From NCBI GenBank assembly GCA_902798605.1, contig CADBXH010000086.1, positions 1 through 7,699 of the forward strand: DNA of 7,699 nucleotides, given 5' to 3'. A program made the position numbers and the translations under genes. Below, piece after piece: positions 1 to 7,028 of this stretch. The notes beneath the pieces were generated by a model. The model saw only the letters and a list, made by a program, of their open reading frames with translations, was not told where the DNA came from and did not search any database. The stretch comes from an uncultured Ruminococcus sp. (GTDB lineage Bacteria; Bacillota_A; Clostridia; Oscillospirales; Acutalibacteraceae). Each line of letters begins with the position of its first letter. The stretch's first letter is position 1.

Positions 1-2520
1 ATTAAATTTGGTGCGCTGGCTGATCAGGCTCTCTCGAAATCTGCTGACCGCATTGGCAGCGCGGCTTTTCTCACGCGGAAAGGCTTCTAAAATCTGTTTA
101 GCCTGTCCGCGCTTGCCGATTTCAAGCTGATAGCGGGGCTCACCTGTATCTTCAATCCAAACCGATTCATAGGATGCGTTTAGAGCCGTTCGGCTTTGTA
201 ATATTGCCAGTTCAACAGACGGAATGTCAGAATTCTGTATGATATCGAGTTCTTTCCGAACACCACCTAATTGTTCCTGCAATTCGGCGCAATCGCGCTC
301 CGATTCCTTGACCTCCTGCTCCTTCTCCGCGACTCTTTCGCGCAGGAAGAACACGTTGCCGGTATCTAAGGTGGCGCGTTCCTGCTCCAACGACTCGATC
401 TCCTGATGATGCACTGCACTTCTTACGACCTGCCGTGCCGCGTTGGTCAGCCGCTCCGCGTCGCTTTGCGAATAGCCCTCGGTGTCTTTGCAAGCTGTCG
501 CGCCGATTTTCAGCGAGGAATGGATTTCGATCAGCCTGTTATTTGCGGTGATTTCGCGTTTGATCTCATCAAGCCGCAAAATGATTGCATTCTGTCCGAT
601 TGCCGGATGTTTCCAAAGTCTCGGATTCAGTGCGCGAACGACATAATTCTTGTACAGCAAGCCTTCGTCGGTAATGGAAATGGGATAGTCACGGATATAC
701 TCGGCGTGATCGCACTTGATGACCCTGCCCAGCAGATAATCCAAATAGGCGCGGACGTTGGGATTATCAGTCTCAATTTCCTGCGCCAAACTGTTTTGCT
801 CCGCGCGCGGATGTTTTTTCATTATCTTTTCGGTATCGACGATGCCGGTGTCGTAAACCGCCTTGTCGCGCTTGATGCGGTCAAAGACCTTGACGGCGAG
901 CCGCACATACTGCGGCGGCACGATAATATAGTATTTCTGGGTATTCAGATATCCCTCGATCGCGTTGCGCCAGCGGTCGTTTTTGATCTCCGAGGCCTCC
1001 GCCACCAAAACGACCTCGGCGTTTTTGTTGAATTTGGCTTTGATCTGCGACAACACCGCCTGCTTCAGATCCAGCGCGTTCTGCGGAAATTGGAATCTGC
1101 CTTTTTCAAGACTTTCCTGCTCCTTTTTCAGCGCGCGGAGCATTTCACCTGTCTGCTCCAAATCCTCCTGCAATTTGGACAGCAGCACCGCCGCCGTTTG
1201 CTTGAAGCTTTCGAGCGATCGAATGATAGACGGCAACGCGGTCTGTGACATTTCCGTGAGACATTCGGGAGGCAGATCCTCTGTTTCGTTAAAAACCTGC
1301 CGCAGTTGTTCGGCCATGGAAAGCATACTGTCAAGATGGACTGCGGCAGTCGCTTCGGGCTCATCGGTATCAAAGCAGTTTACCCTGTCGAACAAATCGT
1401 TCACGGCTCGGTCAAAGTGCATTCGAACGCGCTCCAACTGACCCTGCGCTTTCTCCCATTCTGTCTGCGCATTAGAAATGCTCTGCTCTAATTCCGCTAT
1501 TTTTTTGCCGATTTCGTTTAATCGCCGTTCTGTTTCGTCATTGTGCAGTTGCAGGCGAAAATCCTCATATTGCTGCCGCAGGATATTGAGATTATCCGAT
1601 TCCATCCGGAGATTTTCCTGCAAATTCAGCAATTCATCGGCTTTGGCTTTTTCTTTTTTCCGCAGCTCCAGCAGGCTTTCCTCCGATAATTGAATCTGCG
1701 CGCGGTCGATCAGGTAGGAATACAGCGTGACACTTTGACGGTTTTTCTCGCAATCCTGAAAGCACTGCTCAATGGATTCCAGCGCCGCCTTTTTGCGTCC
1801 GAGCTCGTCGGCAGTGCGTTCGAGATTCTTATAGTTGCGGATATTCTCCTGCATAGGCTCGATGTCGATGCCCGCGTCACTTTCGCAGATAAACTCGGTT
1901 ATGAATTTTTGAATGTCGTTATCAGGGTTGAAGGCGACCGCCTTTTTCAGCAAATCCCTGAATTTATCGCGCAGTCCGCCCAAGAGTCCGTAGATCTCGT
2001 CGCGGTAAGCTTTTCCGGAATCAAAAAAGCGGGCTTCCCTGACGTTGCCGCGCTTAAAAAAATCCCTGAGCTTGGGAATATCCAGTGGCACACGCGACAC
2101 GATAAATTGATCGTCGGGGATTTGTCCGATATACTTAAAGAAGCGTGCGGTTTTGTCATTCGGCGAATACACATCGAAAACGCCGCCAAATGTCAGACTG
2201 CGGTGCTTCACATCGTCATACCACTCCGTTACCACGTAGCTCGTGAACCGTCCGCTTCGCAGATAGCGGTAGCCGCCGTCGGCGTTGTCGCTCAGCTCTC
2301 CGCAGAGATAGCTGTCCAAGGTGCGCGCGCTTTTGCCGCTCGCGGATTTATTGAAATACCTTCCTGCCGTATCGCCGAACAGCACCAATTGCAGGGCGTC
2401 GATGATGGTCGATTTTCCCGACGCGTTGACGCCCGTCATGTAATTGAGCTGTTCAAATTCGATCATTTGGTGCGAGAAATAGTGCCAGTTAATCAGCAGC
2501 AGTTTTTTCAGCAGTTTCAT
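1..2520 (-). CDS. jetC: Wadjet SMC ATPase JetC (MukB-like), 3' end outside the window
   Basis: SMC-family motor subunit of the Wadjet anti-plasmid complex. With JetA and JetB it forms a MukBEF-like ATP-driven loop extruder that presents circular DNA to the JetD nuclease. I read 840 uninterrupted codons on the minus strand, open at the left edge. Seen in the translation: a P-loop GVNASGKST at residues 30-38 followed by Q44 in the Q-loop position; an ATPase head to about residue 230; a charged, leucine-rich coiled coil about 240-480; a globular hinge about 490-640 (contains DRWRNAIEGYL); then a returning coiled coil from about 680. The C-terminal head half (signature motif, Walker B) is not in the window; the family usually runs to about 1,100 residues. 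The ATG is chosen because the N-terminus begins directly with the head strand and GGAGG lies 9 nt upstream (2530-2534). It starts inside jetB, overlapping by 32 bp, which suggests translational coupling. The family call is from recognition, not a search. Confidence 0.92.
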   Translation of the reverse strand, partial: MKLLKKLLLINWHYFSHQMIEFEQLNYMTGVNASGKSTIIDALQLVLFGDTAGRYFNKSASGKSARTLDSYLCGELSDNADGGYRYLRSGRFTSYVVTEWYDDVKHRSLTFGGVFDVYSPNDKTARFFKYIGQIPDDQFIVSRVPLDIPKLRDFFKRGNVREARFFDSGKAYRDEIYGLLGGLRDKFRDLLKKAVAFNPDNDIQKFITEFICESDAGIDIEPMQENIRNYKNLERTADELGRKKAALESIEQCFQDCEKNRQSVTLYSYLIDRAQIQLSEESLLELRKKEKAKADELLNLQENLRMESDNLNILRQQYEDFRLQLHNDETERRLNEIGKKIAELEQSISNAQTEWEKAQGQLERVRMHFDRAVNDLFDRVNCFDTDEPEATAAVHLDSMLSMAEQLRQVFNETEDLPPECLTEMSQTALPSIIRSLESFKQTAAVLLSKLQEDLEQTGEMLRALKKEQESLEKGRFQFPQNALDLKQAVLSQIKAKFNKNAEVVLVAEASEIKNDRWRNAIEGYLNTQKYYIIVPPQYVRLAVKVFDRIKRDKAVYDTGIVDTEKIMKKHPRAEQNSLAQEIETDNPNVRAYLDYLLGRVIKCDHAEYIRDYPISITDEGLLYKNYVVRALNPRLWKHPAIGQNAIILRLDEIKREITANNRLIEIHSSLKIGATACKDTEGYSQSDAERLTNAARQVVRSAVHHQEIESLEQERATLDTGNVFFLRERVAEKEQEVKESERDCAELQEQLGGVRKELDIIQNSDIPSVELAILQSRTALNASYESVWIEDTGEPRYQLEIGKRGQAKQILEAFPREKSRAANAVSRFRESLISQRTKFN

Positions 2521-3139
2521 CCCTGTTGTCCTCCGTGAGCTTCATCTCGTCAAGCTCCGCCTTCATCGCGTTGATACTTTGGTTGCTGATGATCGTCAAA
2601 ATCGACGGCAAAACCAGAGTATCGTTTCCGTCTCCGCTCCACGGAGAAGATGTCATTTTCTGGATAATATTAAAATGCGCCAGCGCGCTTTGCGCGTCGA
2701 TCCGCTCTTTTTGATTGGATTTTCCGCCCTTGAGCAAGCCGAGGGTCTTCATCTTCTCGACCACGGAAGCCGTGTCGGTTTTCACCACATGATAGCTGTT
2801 CTCGTTCTCGCGGTTTTCCTCGTAAATCAGGCGGCAAACATAGAGAAAAAGCGTCGTGAATCGATCGAGCCGAAAACGGTTGTGCTTGTATTCGCTGATC
2901 AGCGCCACCACGCCATAGGTATCGTCCTTCGTCAGCTTCCAGCCCGTCACCTCAAAATAGTCGCGGAATATGTCAAACAGCCGCATCACCATGTTGTAAT
3001 CCGCGTTCGGCAGGGTCGTTTCCTCGCTCGGGTCGTAGGTGAAGCGCACCATGTAGGTATGTGAGAGAAGATAATTTCCCAAGCGGCGGAACTCGCCCTT
3101 TTCATAAGCATTCAGGTTTTCATATTGTTCGCTCCACAT
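2489..3139 (-). CDS. jetB: Wadjet protein JetB (DUF4194, MukE-like KITE subunit)
   Basis: Predicted tandem winged-helix (KITE) accessory subunit of the Wadjet SMC complex, the counterpart of MukE, which binds the kleisin JetA and the SMC heads. The 216-residue length fits DUF4194 proteins. Visible features: an N-terminal helical region (GEFRRLGNYLLSHTY, about residues 15-29), a central segment (YFEVTGWKLTKDD, about 61-73, then YGVVALISE) typical of this family, an RFTTLFLYVCRLIYEE helix, and a winged-helix-like part with SALAHFNIIQKM. The tail is charged and probably disordered. The ATG overlaps the jetA stop as TGATG, and a GGGAGG-type Shine-Dalgarno lies about 9 nt upstream inside jetA, so coupling to jetA is likely. 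Its 3' end overlaps jetC by 32 bp. No frameshift or internal stop is seen. Position between a JetA-like and an SMC gene is the strongest support for the name. Confidence 0.9.
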   Translation of the reverse strand: MWSEQYENLNAYEKGEFRRLGNYLLSHTYMVRFTYDPSEETTLPNADYNMVMRLFDIFRDYFEVTGWKLTKDDTYGVVALISEYKHNRFRLDRFTTLFLYVCRLIYEENRENENSYHVVKTDTASVVEKMKTLGLLKGGKSNQKERIDAQSALAHFNIIQKMTSSPWSGDGNDTLVLPSILTIISNQSINAMKAELDEMKLTEDNRDETAEKTAAD

Positions 3140-4536
3140 CAGCGTTTCCCTCCCTTTTTCAGCACGAACCGCGGGATGCGGTACACGCCCTTTGGCACAT
3201 AACCGTCCGTGATCTCGATACGATACCCTCTCGTGCCCCTGTAGGCGCTGACGACCGACAACAGCGTCAGGATATAATCGGTGTCATTTTCGACGGTTAC
3301 CTCCTCGCTTGCCACTTCGGTCCTGCCGTTTGCAAACAGGCTGTCCATATATGACTTCACGCGCGCATCGGAATAGCCGCTTCTCAGCTTACCGACCACG
3401 GCGGTCAAAATCTCCTTTTCGATATCGCGCTCTTCCTCAATGGGCTGCGGCGGATCATCGGAACGACGGCTTCGGATGTTCTTATGATACAGAGAGCCGG
3501 CGTCAATATATTCCTGCCGGTTTACGGTGATCCCCTCTTCGAGCATATTCATGATTTTCGGCGACTGCTCATCTTCCGCAGCGGCACAAGCTTTGAGCAG
3601 CTCTACCAGCTTTCCCTTGATCGTCTGATCGGCAGACATCACATAGCGGATCTTGTCGATCGACTGCTTGGTCATTTTGCTGTGCTTGATGTCGATTTCA
3701 TCGAGCAAAACGGAAACAGCGCCGTAGGAATCCGTGATCGCTTCAATAGTCGTCAGGATATCCTCGTGCGCTTCGTTTTGATCCGCATATTCTTTTGTCG
3801 CCATCGCTTTAGCCGCCATTTCATCGAGCAAGGCGTCGTCAAAGCGAATATCCGTCAAAATGCCGCGTATCGGTCCGGAATAGCGCGTGAAGGAATCCAT
3901 CGTCTTGATCGGGTGATACACTCGATCAAGCGCCTCCTTGTACGCTTCAAAATGGTTTTTCAGCAGCAAATTGACGTCTGTGTTTTCTCTGATTACTTTT
4001 TGATAGCCGCGAATGCCGTAATAGAAGGTGCGCAGCTTATAATCCAATTTTTCGGTGTTGTTTTTCGCGACGATCAGCGCCTCATACATACGGTCGCGGT
4101 TGTCGGTATACGCCTGATTGAGCGCGGAATAGGTGGAAAACACCAGCGAATCATACTCCGCGACGCTCTCCTCGGTCAGCTCCTTGAGCATACGCATCAC
4201 GGTGATGGCATAGGTGTTCGGAATGATGATCTCCGTAAAGGAGCCGTCGAGGAATTCGCGGTCAATCCAACCTGTTTTCACAAGTCGGCGCACGACCAGA
4301 CGCGCTTTGCCGCGCAGCGAAGAAGGCTCCGAATCCTCCGCTTCATCGCCTTCCTCCAAAATATATTCGCGATCCTCCAAAAGCAGCTCAACCTCCGCCA
4401 GAAACGCTTTCAAGCGGATGTTGATCTCACTCTGGAACATCTCATAAAGCTTCATCAGCGCGTCCGCGTAGATCTCACGGTTCGGAGAAACCAAAACCGA
4501 AAAGAAATCCGCAGGCACGATTTCAAATACTTTCAA
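3139..4536 (-). CDS. jetA: Wadjet protein JetA (MukF-like kleisin, type I-like)
   Basis: Predicted kleisin subunit that bridges the JetC SMC heads and carries JetB; first gene of the operon. The 465-residue protein begins KVFEIVPADFFSVL, the usual opening of JetA proteins. A predicted winged helix follows at about residues 57-107 (GKARLVVRRLVKTGWIDREF), with an acidic patch (EEGDEAEDSE) just before it, then long helices; RVYHPIKTMDSFTRYSG near the middle resembles the conserved HxLKTxDSxxRF-type stretch of the family. I choose the TTG at 4536 rather than the GTG at 4545: AAGGTG at 4543-4548 makes a good Shine-Dalgarno exactly 6 nt before the TTG and would itself be consumed by the GTG start, and the homologous N-terminus starts at this point. 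The GTG start would add only three residues. Promoter lies at 4573-4601. The C-terminus overlaps the jetB start by one base (TGATG). Type I is favoured by the JetA resemblance, but this is from memory of the family. Confidence 0.9.
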   Translation of the reverse strand: MKVFEIVPADFFSVLVSPNREIYADALMKLYEMFQSEINIRLKAFLAEVELLLEDREYILEEGDEAEDSEPSSLRGKARLVVRRLVKTGWIDREFLDGSFTEIIIPNTYAITVMRMLKELTEESVAEYDSLVFSTYSALNQAYTDNRDRMYEALIVAKNNTEKLDYKLRTFYYGIRGYQKVIRENTDVNLLLKNHFEAYKEALDRVYHPIKTMDSFTRYSGPIRGILTDIRFDDALLDEMAAKAMATKEYADQNEAHEDILTTIEAITDSYGAVSVLLDEIDIKHSKMTKQSIDKIRYVMSADQTIKGKLVELLKACAAAEDEQSPKIMNMLEEGITVNRQEYIDAGSLYHKNIRSRRSDDPPQPIEEERDIEKEILTAVVGKLRSGYSDARVKSYMDSLFANGRTEVASEEVTVENDTDYILTLLSVVSAYRGTRGYRIEITDGYVPKGVYRIPRFVLKKGGKR

Positions 4537-4542
4537 GCAAAA

Positions 4543-4548
4543 CACCTT
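4543..4548 (-). promoter_or_regulatory. Ribosome binding site deciding the jetA start
   Basis: AAGGTG on the minus strand, 6 nt upstream of the TTG at 4536-4534. Its last three bases are a GTG that would otherwise be taken as the start codon. The spacing and the family N-terminus both favour TTG. Confidence 0.7.
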
Positions 4549-4572
4549 ATGTACTCAATAATTATTAATATT

Positions 4573-4601
4573 ATCATACATCAACACTAGGGTGATTGCA
4601 A
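4573..4601 (-). promoter_or_regulatory. Sigma-A-type promoter of the jet operon
   Basis: On the minus strand, -35 TTGCAA (4596-4601) and -10 TATGAT (4573-4578) are separated by exactly 17 nt. The -10 matches consensus at 5 of 6 bases and the -35 at 4 of 6. Transcription would begin near 4566, giving a leader of about 30 nt before the jetA TTG. The leader is AT-rich and shows no clear hairpin. No operator-like inverted repeat is obvious over it, so nothing visible explains how the system is regulated. Confidence 0.7.
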
Positions 4602-4732
4602 GGGGTTTGATGGTTATTTTGCAGAATTTTGAGAATAGTGTCAAATCATGGAATACTCTATATGTCGGAGCGCAGCTGTTATGTTTTTGTTACGTATACT
4701 TCTCCTTTATTTGAAAATTTTCGGATTATTTA

Positions 4733-4984
4733 TCAATCTATTCCGGATTTTGGAAAAACTTGATTCAGTCCCATTTCTCTGATGTGATCAATATAATCAA
4801 ATATTATATCATCATTATATTTGCGCTTGCCGTCATTTTTCATTTGAGCCATACATTCAACCAATATAGCGTATTCATTTTCAAGAGATGTGTCAAATAT
4901 CCCCTGGTCATCTGTATTAATAGACACCGATAATTTGTTTCCACTTTTATTGTCAGAGATAATATGATCATTATTCTGGTAATA
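4733..4984 (-). pseudogene. C-terminal remnant of an adenosine deaminase-family gene
   Basis: An 83-codon open stretch between a TGA at 4985-4987 and a TGA at 4733-4735. It reads ...GNKLSVSINTDDQGIF then a segment TSLENEYAIL. This matches the conserved C-terminal block of adenosine deaminases (mouse ADA has SLNTDDPLIF at the equivalent place; the first Asp of the DD pair binds the catalytic metal). The downstream part ends with IFDYIDHIREMG-like helix text, as expected after the barrel. A His about 19 residues before the DD pair also fits. The catalytic N-terminal HxH and central His motifs are absent, so the piece cannot be an active enzyme. A GTG at 4927 could start a 64-residue peptide but lacks a convincing Shine-Dalgarno, and the homology runs upstream of it. 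I therefore call it a truncated gene. The large deaminase of RADAR (RdrB) or another bacterial ADA could be the source; the fragment is too short to tell. Confidence 0.66.
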
Positions 4985-5111
4985 TCAAAAGCAACGATAC
5001 GATATATCTACTTTTCTTTACTGTTACAATTTTCGTAACGTTAAGCGCGTATTATATAGGATTATCCATTATTTAGAATGCGTATTATTAGGATTTTCGA
5101 GAATAATTATA
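4985..5111. other. AT-rich spacer between the deaminase remnant and the ATPase promoter
   Basis: No coding signal found on either strand; I looked for continuation of the deaminase on the minus strand in all three frames and saw none. A small inverted repeat, GTTAC (5023-5027) and GTAAC (5035-5039) with a 7-nt gap, is present but too short to call a terminator. The first two GCGTATTAT repeats lie at its right end. Confidence 0.5.
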
Positions 5112-5122
5112 TTGCGTATTAT
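5047..5122 (+). repeat. Three direct repeats GCGTATTAT upstream of the ATPase gene
   Basis: GCGTATTAT occurs at 5047-5055, 5080-5088 and 5114-5122. The spacing is 33 then 34 bp, close to three helical turns, so the copies would lie on about the same DNA face. The first two copies share a longer frame, with AGGATT following a few bases on. The third overlaps the predicted -35 region (5112-5117). Layout suits a regulator that binds cooperatively, but an old tandem duplication of about 33 bp would look the same. Confidence 0.65.
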
Positions 5123-5140
5123 TAAGAAGTATGTTATGAT
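5112..5140 (+). promoter_or_regulatory. Extended -10 promoter of the ATPase gene
   Basis: -10 TATGAT at 5135-5140 preceded by TG one base upstream (5132-5133), the extended -10 form, with a weak -35 TTGCGT at 5112-5117 and a 17-nt spacer. Transcription would start near 5147, giving a very short leader that opens with the Shine-Dalgarno. The weak -35 lies inside the third GCGTATTAT repeat, which would suit control by a DNA-binding protein. Confidence 0.62.
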
Positions 5141-5147
5141 AACTATG

Positions 5148-5154
5148 AGAGGAG
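5148..5154 (+). promoter_or_regulatory. Ribosome binding site of the ATPase gene
   Basis: AGAGGAG, 8 nt before the ATG at 5163. It rules out the longer reading from the TTG at 5112, whose codons would lie over the promoter. Confidence 0.8.
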
Positions 5155-5162
5155 TTGTTTCT

Positions 5163-6521
5163 ATGATTTTTCAAAGAAAAATATATGATAAACTATTGCA
5201 GTGGAAAGAGAACTCCGCTGATGAAAAAGCCCTTATGATAGAGGGAGCTCGCCGAATCGGTAAATCTACAATCGTAGAAGAATTCGGTAAAAACGAGTAT
5301 AAAAGTTATCTGTTGATCGACTTCAACGATGTAAGTCAGGTAGTCAAAGACGCGTTCGAAAAGTATCTGAATGATCTCGACACCTTCTTTATGATCCTGT
5401 CAACCGAGTACAACAAGACGCTTTTTCCGCATGAATCACTTATTATATTTGATGAAGTACAGCAATACCCCAAGGCGAGGCAGTCTGTGAAGAAGCTAAT
5501 CAAAGATGGGCGTTATCATTATATCGAAACCGGTTCTTTGATTTCCATAAAAGAAAATGTCAAGGACATCACCATTCCCTCTGAGGAACGCAAGCTGAGA
5601 ATGTTTCCTCTGGACTTTGTGGAGTTTTGTCGGGCACTGAACGAAGAGAAGATGGTCGACTATATTGAGACTTGCTTCAAACAAAAAAAGCCGCTTGAAG
5701 ATGACCTTCATCATAAGGCAATGATGATCTTCAAGCAGTATATTCTGGTCGGCGGTATGCCTAAAGCGGTTTTGAAATATCTGGAAAACGGGCGCAGCTT
5801 TGCCGCGGCAGATGAAGAAAAACGAGATATCCTTACATTGTACCGAAACGATATCAGCAAAGCAGAAGTTAAGTACCGCTCGAGGATCGCATCGATCTTC
5901 GATCAGATTCCTGCGTTCCTTTCTCAACACGAAAAGCGGGTGAAGTTATCAAACATCGAAAGCAACTCCACTTTTCCGATGTATCAGGAGACTTTTTTCT
6001 GGCTTGGTGATTCGATGATTACAAACGAGTGCTTCAATTGCAGCGATCCGAATGTTGGGCTTTCGATGAACGAGGACAGGACTTTTGTGAAGTGCTATAT
6101 GGGCGATACTGGTTTGTTGATCAGCCACGCCTTTTCCGAGCCGGAAATCGCCGATGGGGAACTGTATAAGACGATTCTCCATGATAATTTGTCGATCAAC
6201 GAGGGTATGATTTTTGAAAACGCTATTGCACAGCAGTTAGTTAGTAATGGTTATCCGCTGTTCTTCTACACCCGTTATAATCACGAAAAACACCGTAACG
6301 ATATCGAAATCGACTTTCTAATCTCCAACGGCAGCAAGCTTAAACCTAAAATCTACCCTATCGAGGTAAAGTCAGGCAAACGCTATACCACGAAATCTCT
6401 TGAAAGGTTCATTGAAGTTTTCCATAACCGGATCGGGGCAGCATATATCATTCACACAAAGAACCTATCAAAACAGAATAATGTCATTTGCATACCGGCA
6501 TATATGACATTTTGTTTGTAG
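5163..6521 (+). CDS. AAA_14 / DUF4143 family ATPase
   Basis: Predicted 452-residue cytoplasmic P-loop ATPase of the large, poorly understood AAA_14-DUF4143 group. Seen: a Walker A GARRIGKST at residues 28-36; a Walker B SLIIFDEVQ at about 92-100; ETGSLIS at about 122-128, the usual sensor-like strand; then the DUF4143 half with NEGMIFENAIAQQL and, at the C-terminus, EIDFL (Asp384) and PIEVKSGK (Glu401, Lys403). This D...ExK arrangement is that of PD-(D/E)xK nuclease folds and is often noted in DUF4143, but activity is not proven for the family. Length is normal and no break is seen. Start chosen by the Shine-Dalgarno at 5148-5154. It is a lone gene, divergent from the jet operon and separated from the next gene by 513 bp. 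Substrate and partner are unknown; such genes recur in many copies in gut Firmicutes and Bacteroidetes, so location next to Wadjet does not prove a defence role. Confidence 0.9.
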   Translation: MIFQRKIYDKLLQWKENSADEKALMIEGARRIGKSTIVEEFGKNEYKSYLLIDFNDVSQVVKDAFEKYLNDLDTFFMILSTEYNKTLFPHESLIIFDEVQQYPKARQSVKKLIKDGRYHYIETGSLISIKENVKDITIPSEERKLRMFPLDFVEFCRALNEEKMVDYIETCFKQKKPLEDDLHHKAMMIFKQYILVGGMPKAVLKYLENGRSFAAADEEKRDILTLYRNDISKAEVKYRSRIASIFDQIPAFLSQHEKRVKLSNIESNSTFPMYQETFFWLGDSMITNECFNCSDPNVGLSMNEDRTFVKCYMGDTGLLISHAFSEPEIADGELYKTILHDNLSINEGMIFENAIAQQLVSNGYPLFFYTRYNHEKHRNDIEIDFLISNGSKLKPKIYPIEVKSGKRYTTKSLERFIEVFHNRIGAAYIIHTKNLSKQNNVICIPAYMTFCL

Positions 6522-6785
6522 GTTCACCTTATAATTGATAGATAAACAATTCGTATTACATGTAACAGCTATCGGTTTTCAGCATTCTTAAAATAAAAAT
6601 TGTTATTTAATGAACAGATGGCAAATTCTATTAACCTCACGAAAAAATATTTGTTCACAGAATTGTATGATTATTTTAGTTCCAATTGAACAAATCATTA
6701 GCTAAATATCAGTGCATGTCGAATATTGTAAATATGCCATGCAATCAAAGAATCCGCTACAGAGGGATCAAAGATATACACAACC

Positions 6786-6815
6786 AAAACCGCATTGCTT
6801 TAAGCGTGCGGTTTT
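6786..6815 (+). terminator. Rho-independent terminator, probably bidirectional
   Basis: AAAACCGCA (6786-6794) and TGCGGTTTT (6807-6815) form a perfect 9-bp stem around a 12-nt loop, with the T-run built into the 3' arm and A's at the 5' arm, so it can work on both strands. It lies 264 bp past the ATPase stop, an unusually long 3' tail if it ends that transcript. Confidence 0.75.
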
Positions 6816-6956
6816 ATATGTAACCGTCAAATCTATACTGGATGATTATTAAGAGGCTAATTATTTGTATAAAAATGTCAAATTATGGTATATATTAGTG
6901 CAGGTGCGATTGTCAAGTCTTAACCAAAATTTTTTAAAATTTACATTAAAAACTTC

Positions 6957-6985
6957 TTGACTATCTACTAATTTAATGTTATCAT
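6957..6985 (+). promoter_or_regulatory. Strong sigma-A promoter of the 189-residue gene
   Basis: -35 TTGACT (6957-6962, 5 of 6 to consensus) and -10 TATCAT (6980-6985, 5 of 6) with a 17-nt spacer, plus TG at 6977-6978 making an extended -10. A- and T-tracts lie just upstream. Transcription would start near 6992, leaving a leader of about 43 nt. This is the best promoter in the window. Confidence 0.8.
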
Positions 6986-7022
6986 TTATTTAGCGAACAT
7001 ACGTTTGGCATTCCGCAATAAA

Positions 7023-7028
7023 GAGGTG
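7023..7028 (+). promoter_or_regulatory. Ribosome binding site of the 189-residue gene
   Basis: GAGGTG, within AAAGAGGTG, 6 nt before the ATG at 7035. It selects this ATG over the TTG at 7005, which has no Shine-Dalgarno. Confidence 0.75.

Noticed and set aside
3484..4590. 368-codon plus-strand open frame antisense to jetA (and similar long ones at 406-1248 and 1690-2538 antisense to jetC)
   Set aside because: Shadow frames in register with the real minus-strand genes. They have no family resemblance, no Shine-Dalgarno and no room of their own, while jetA and jetC are recognisable.
5047..5122. GCGTATTAT repeats as a CRISPR array
   Set aside because: Repeat unit of 9 bp, only three copies and related sequence in the gaps; wrong size and layout for CRISPR.
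5112..5162. Longer start for the ATPase from TTG at 5112
   Set aside because: It would place codons over the promoter and Shine-Dalgarno; AGAGGAG 8 nt before ATG 5163 and the family N-terminus support the shorter form.
5496..5930. 144-codon minus-strand frame inside the ATPase gene
   Set aside because: Antisense shadow of a well-recognised gene; no Shine-Dalgarno or family.
6481..6511. Inverted repeat ATGTCAT / ATGACAT at the 3' end of the ATPase gene, followed by T-rich sequence
   Set aside because: Only 7 AT-rich pairs with a long loop and no clean T-run; more likely chance within coding sequence than a terminator.
6618..6689. Small 23-codon plus-strand frame in the spacer
   Set aside because: No Shine-Dalgarno, no promoter, no recognisable sequence; expected by chance.
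4639..6888. Near-identical 13-mers TGTCAAATCATGG (4639-4651) and TGTCAAATTATGG (6876-6888) flanking the ATPase segment, as possible element ends
   Set aside because: Too short, same orientation, no extension of the similarity and no target duplication or integrase; GTCAAAT also occurs elsewhere in the AT-rich parts.
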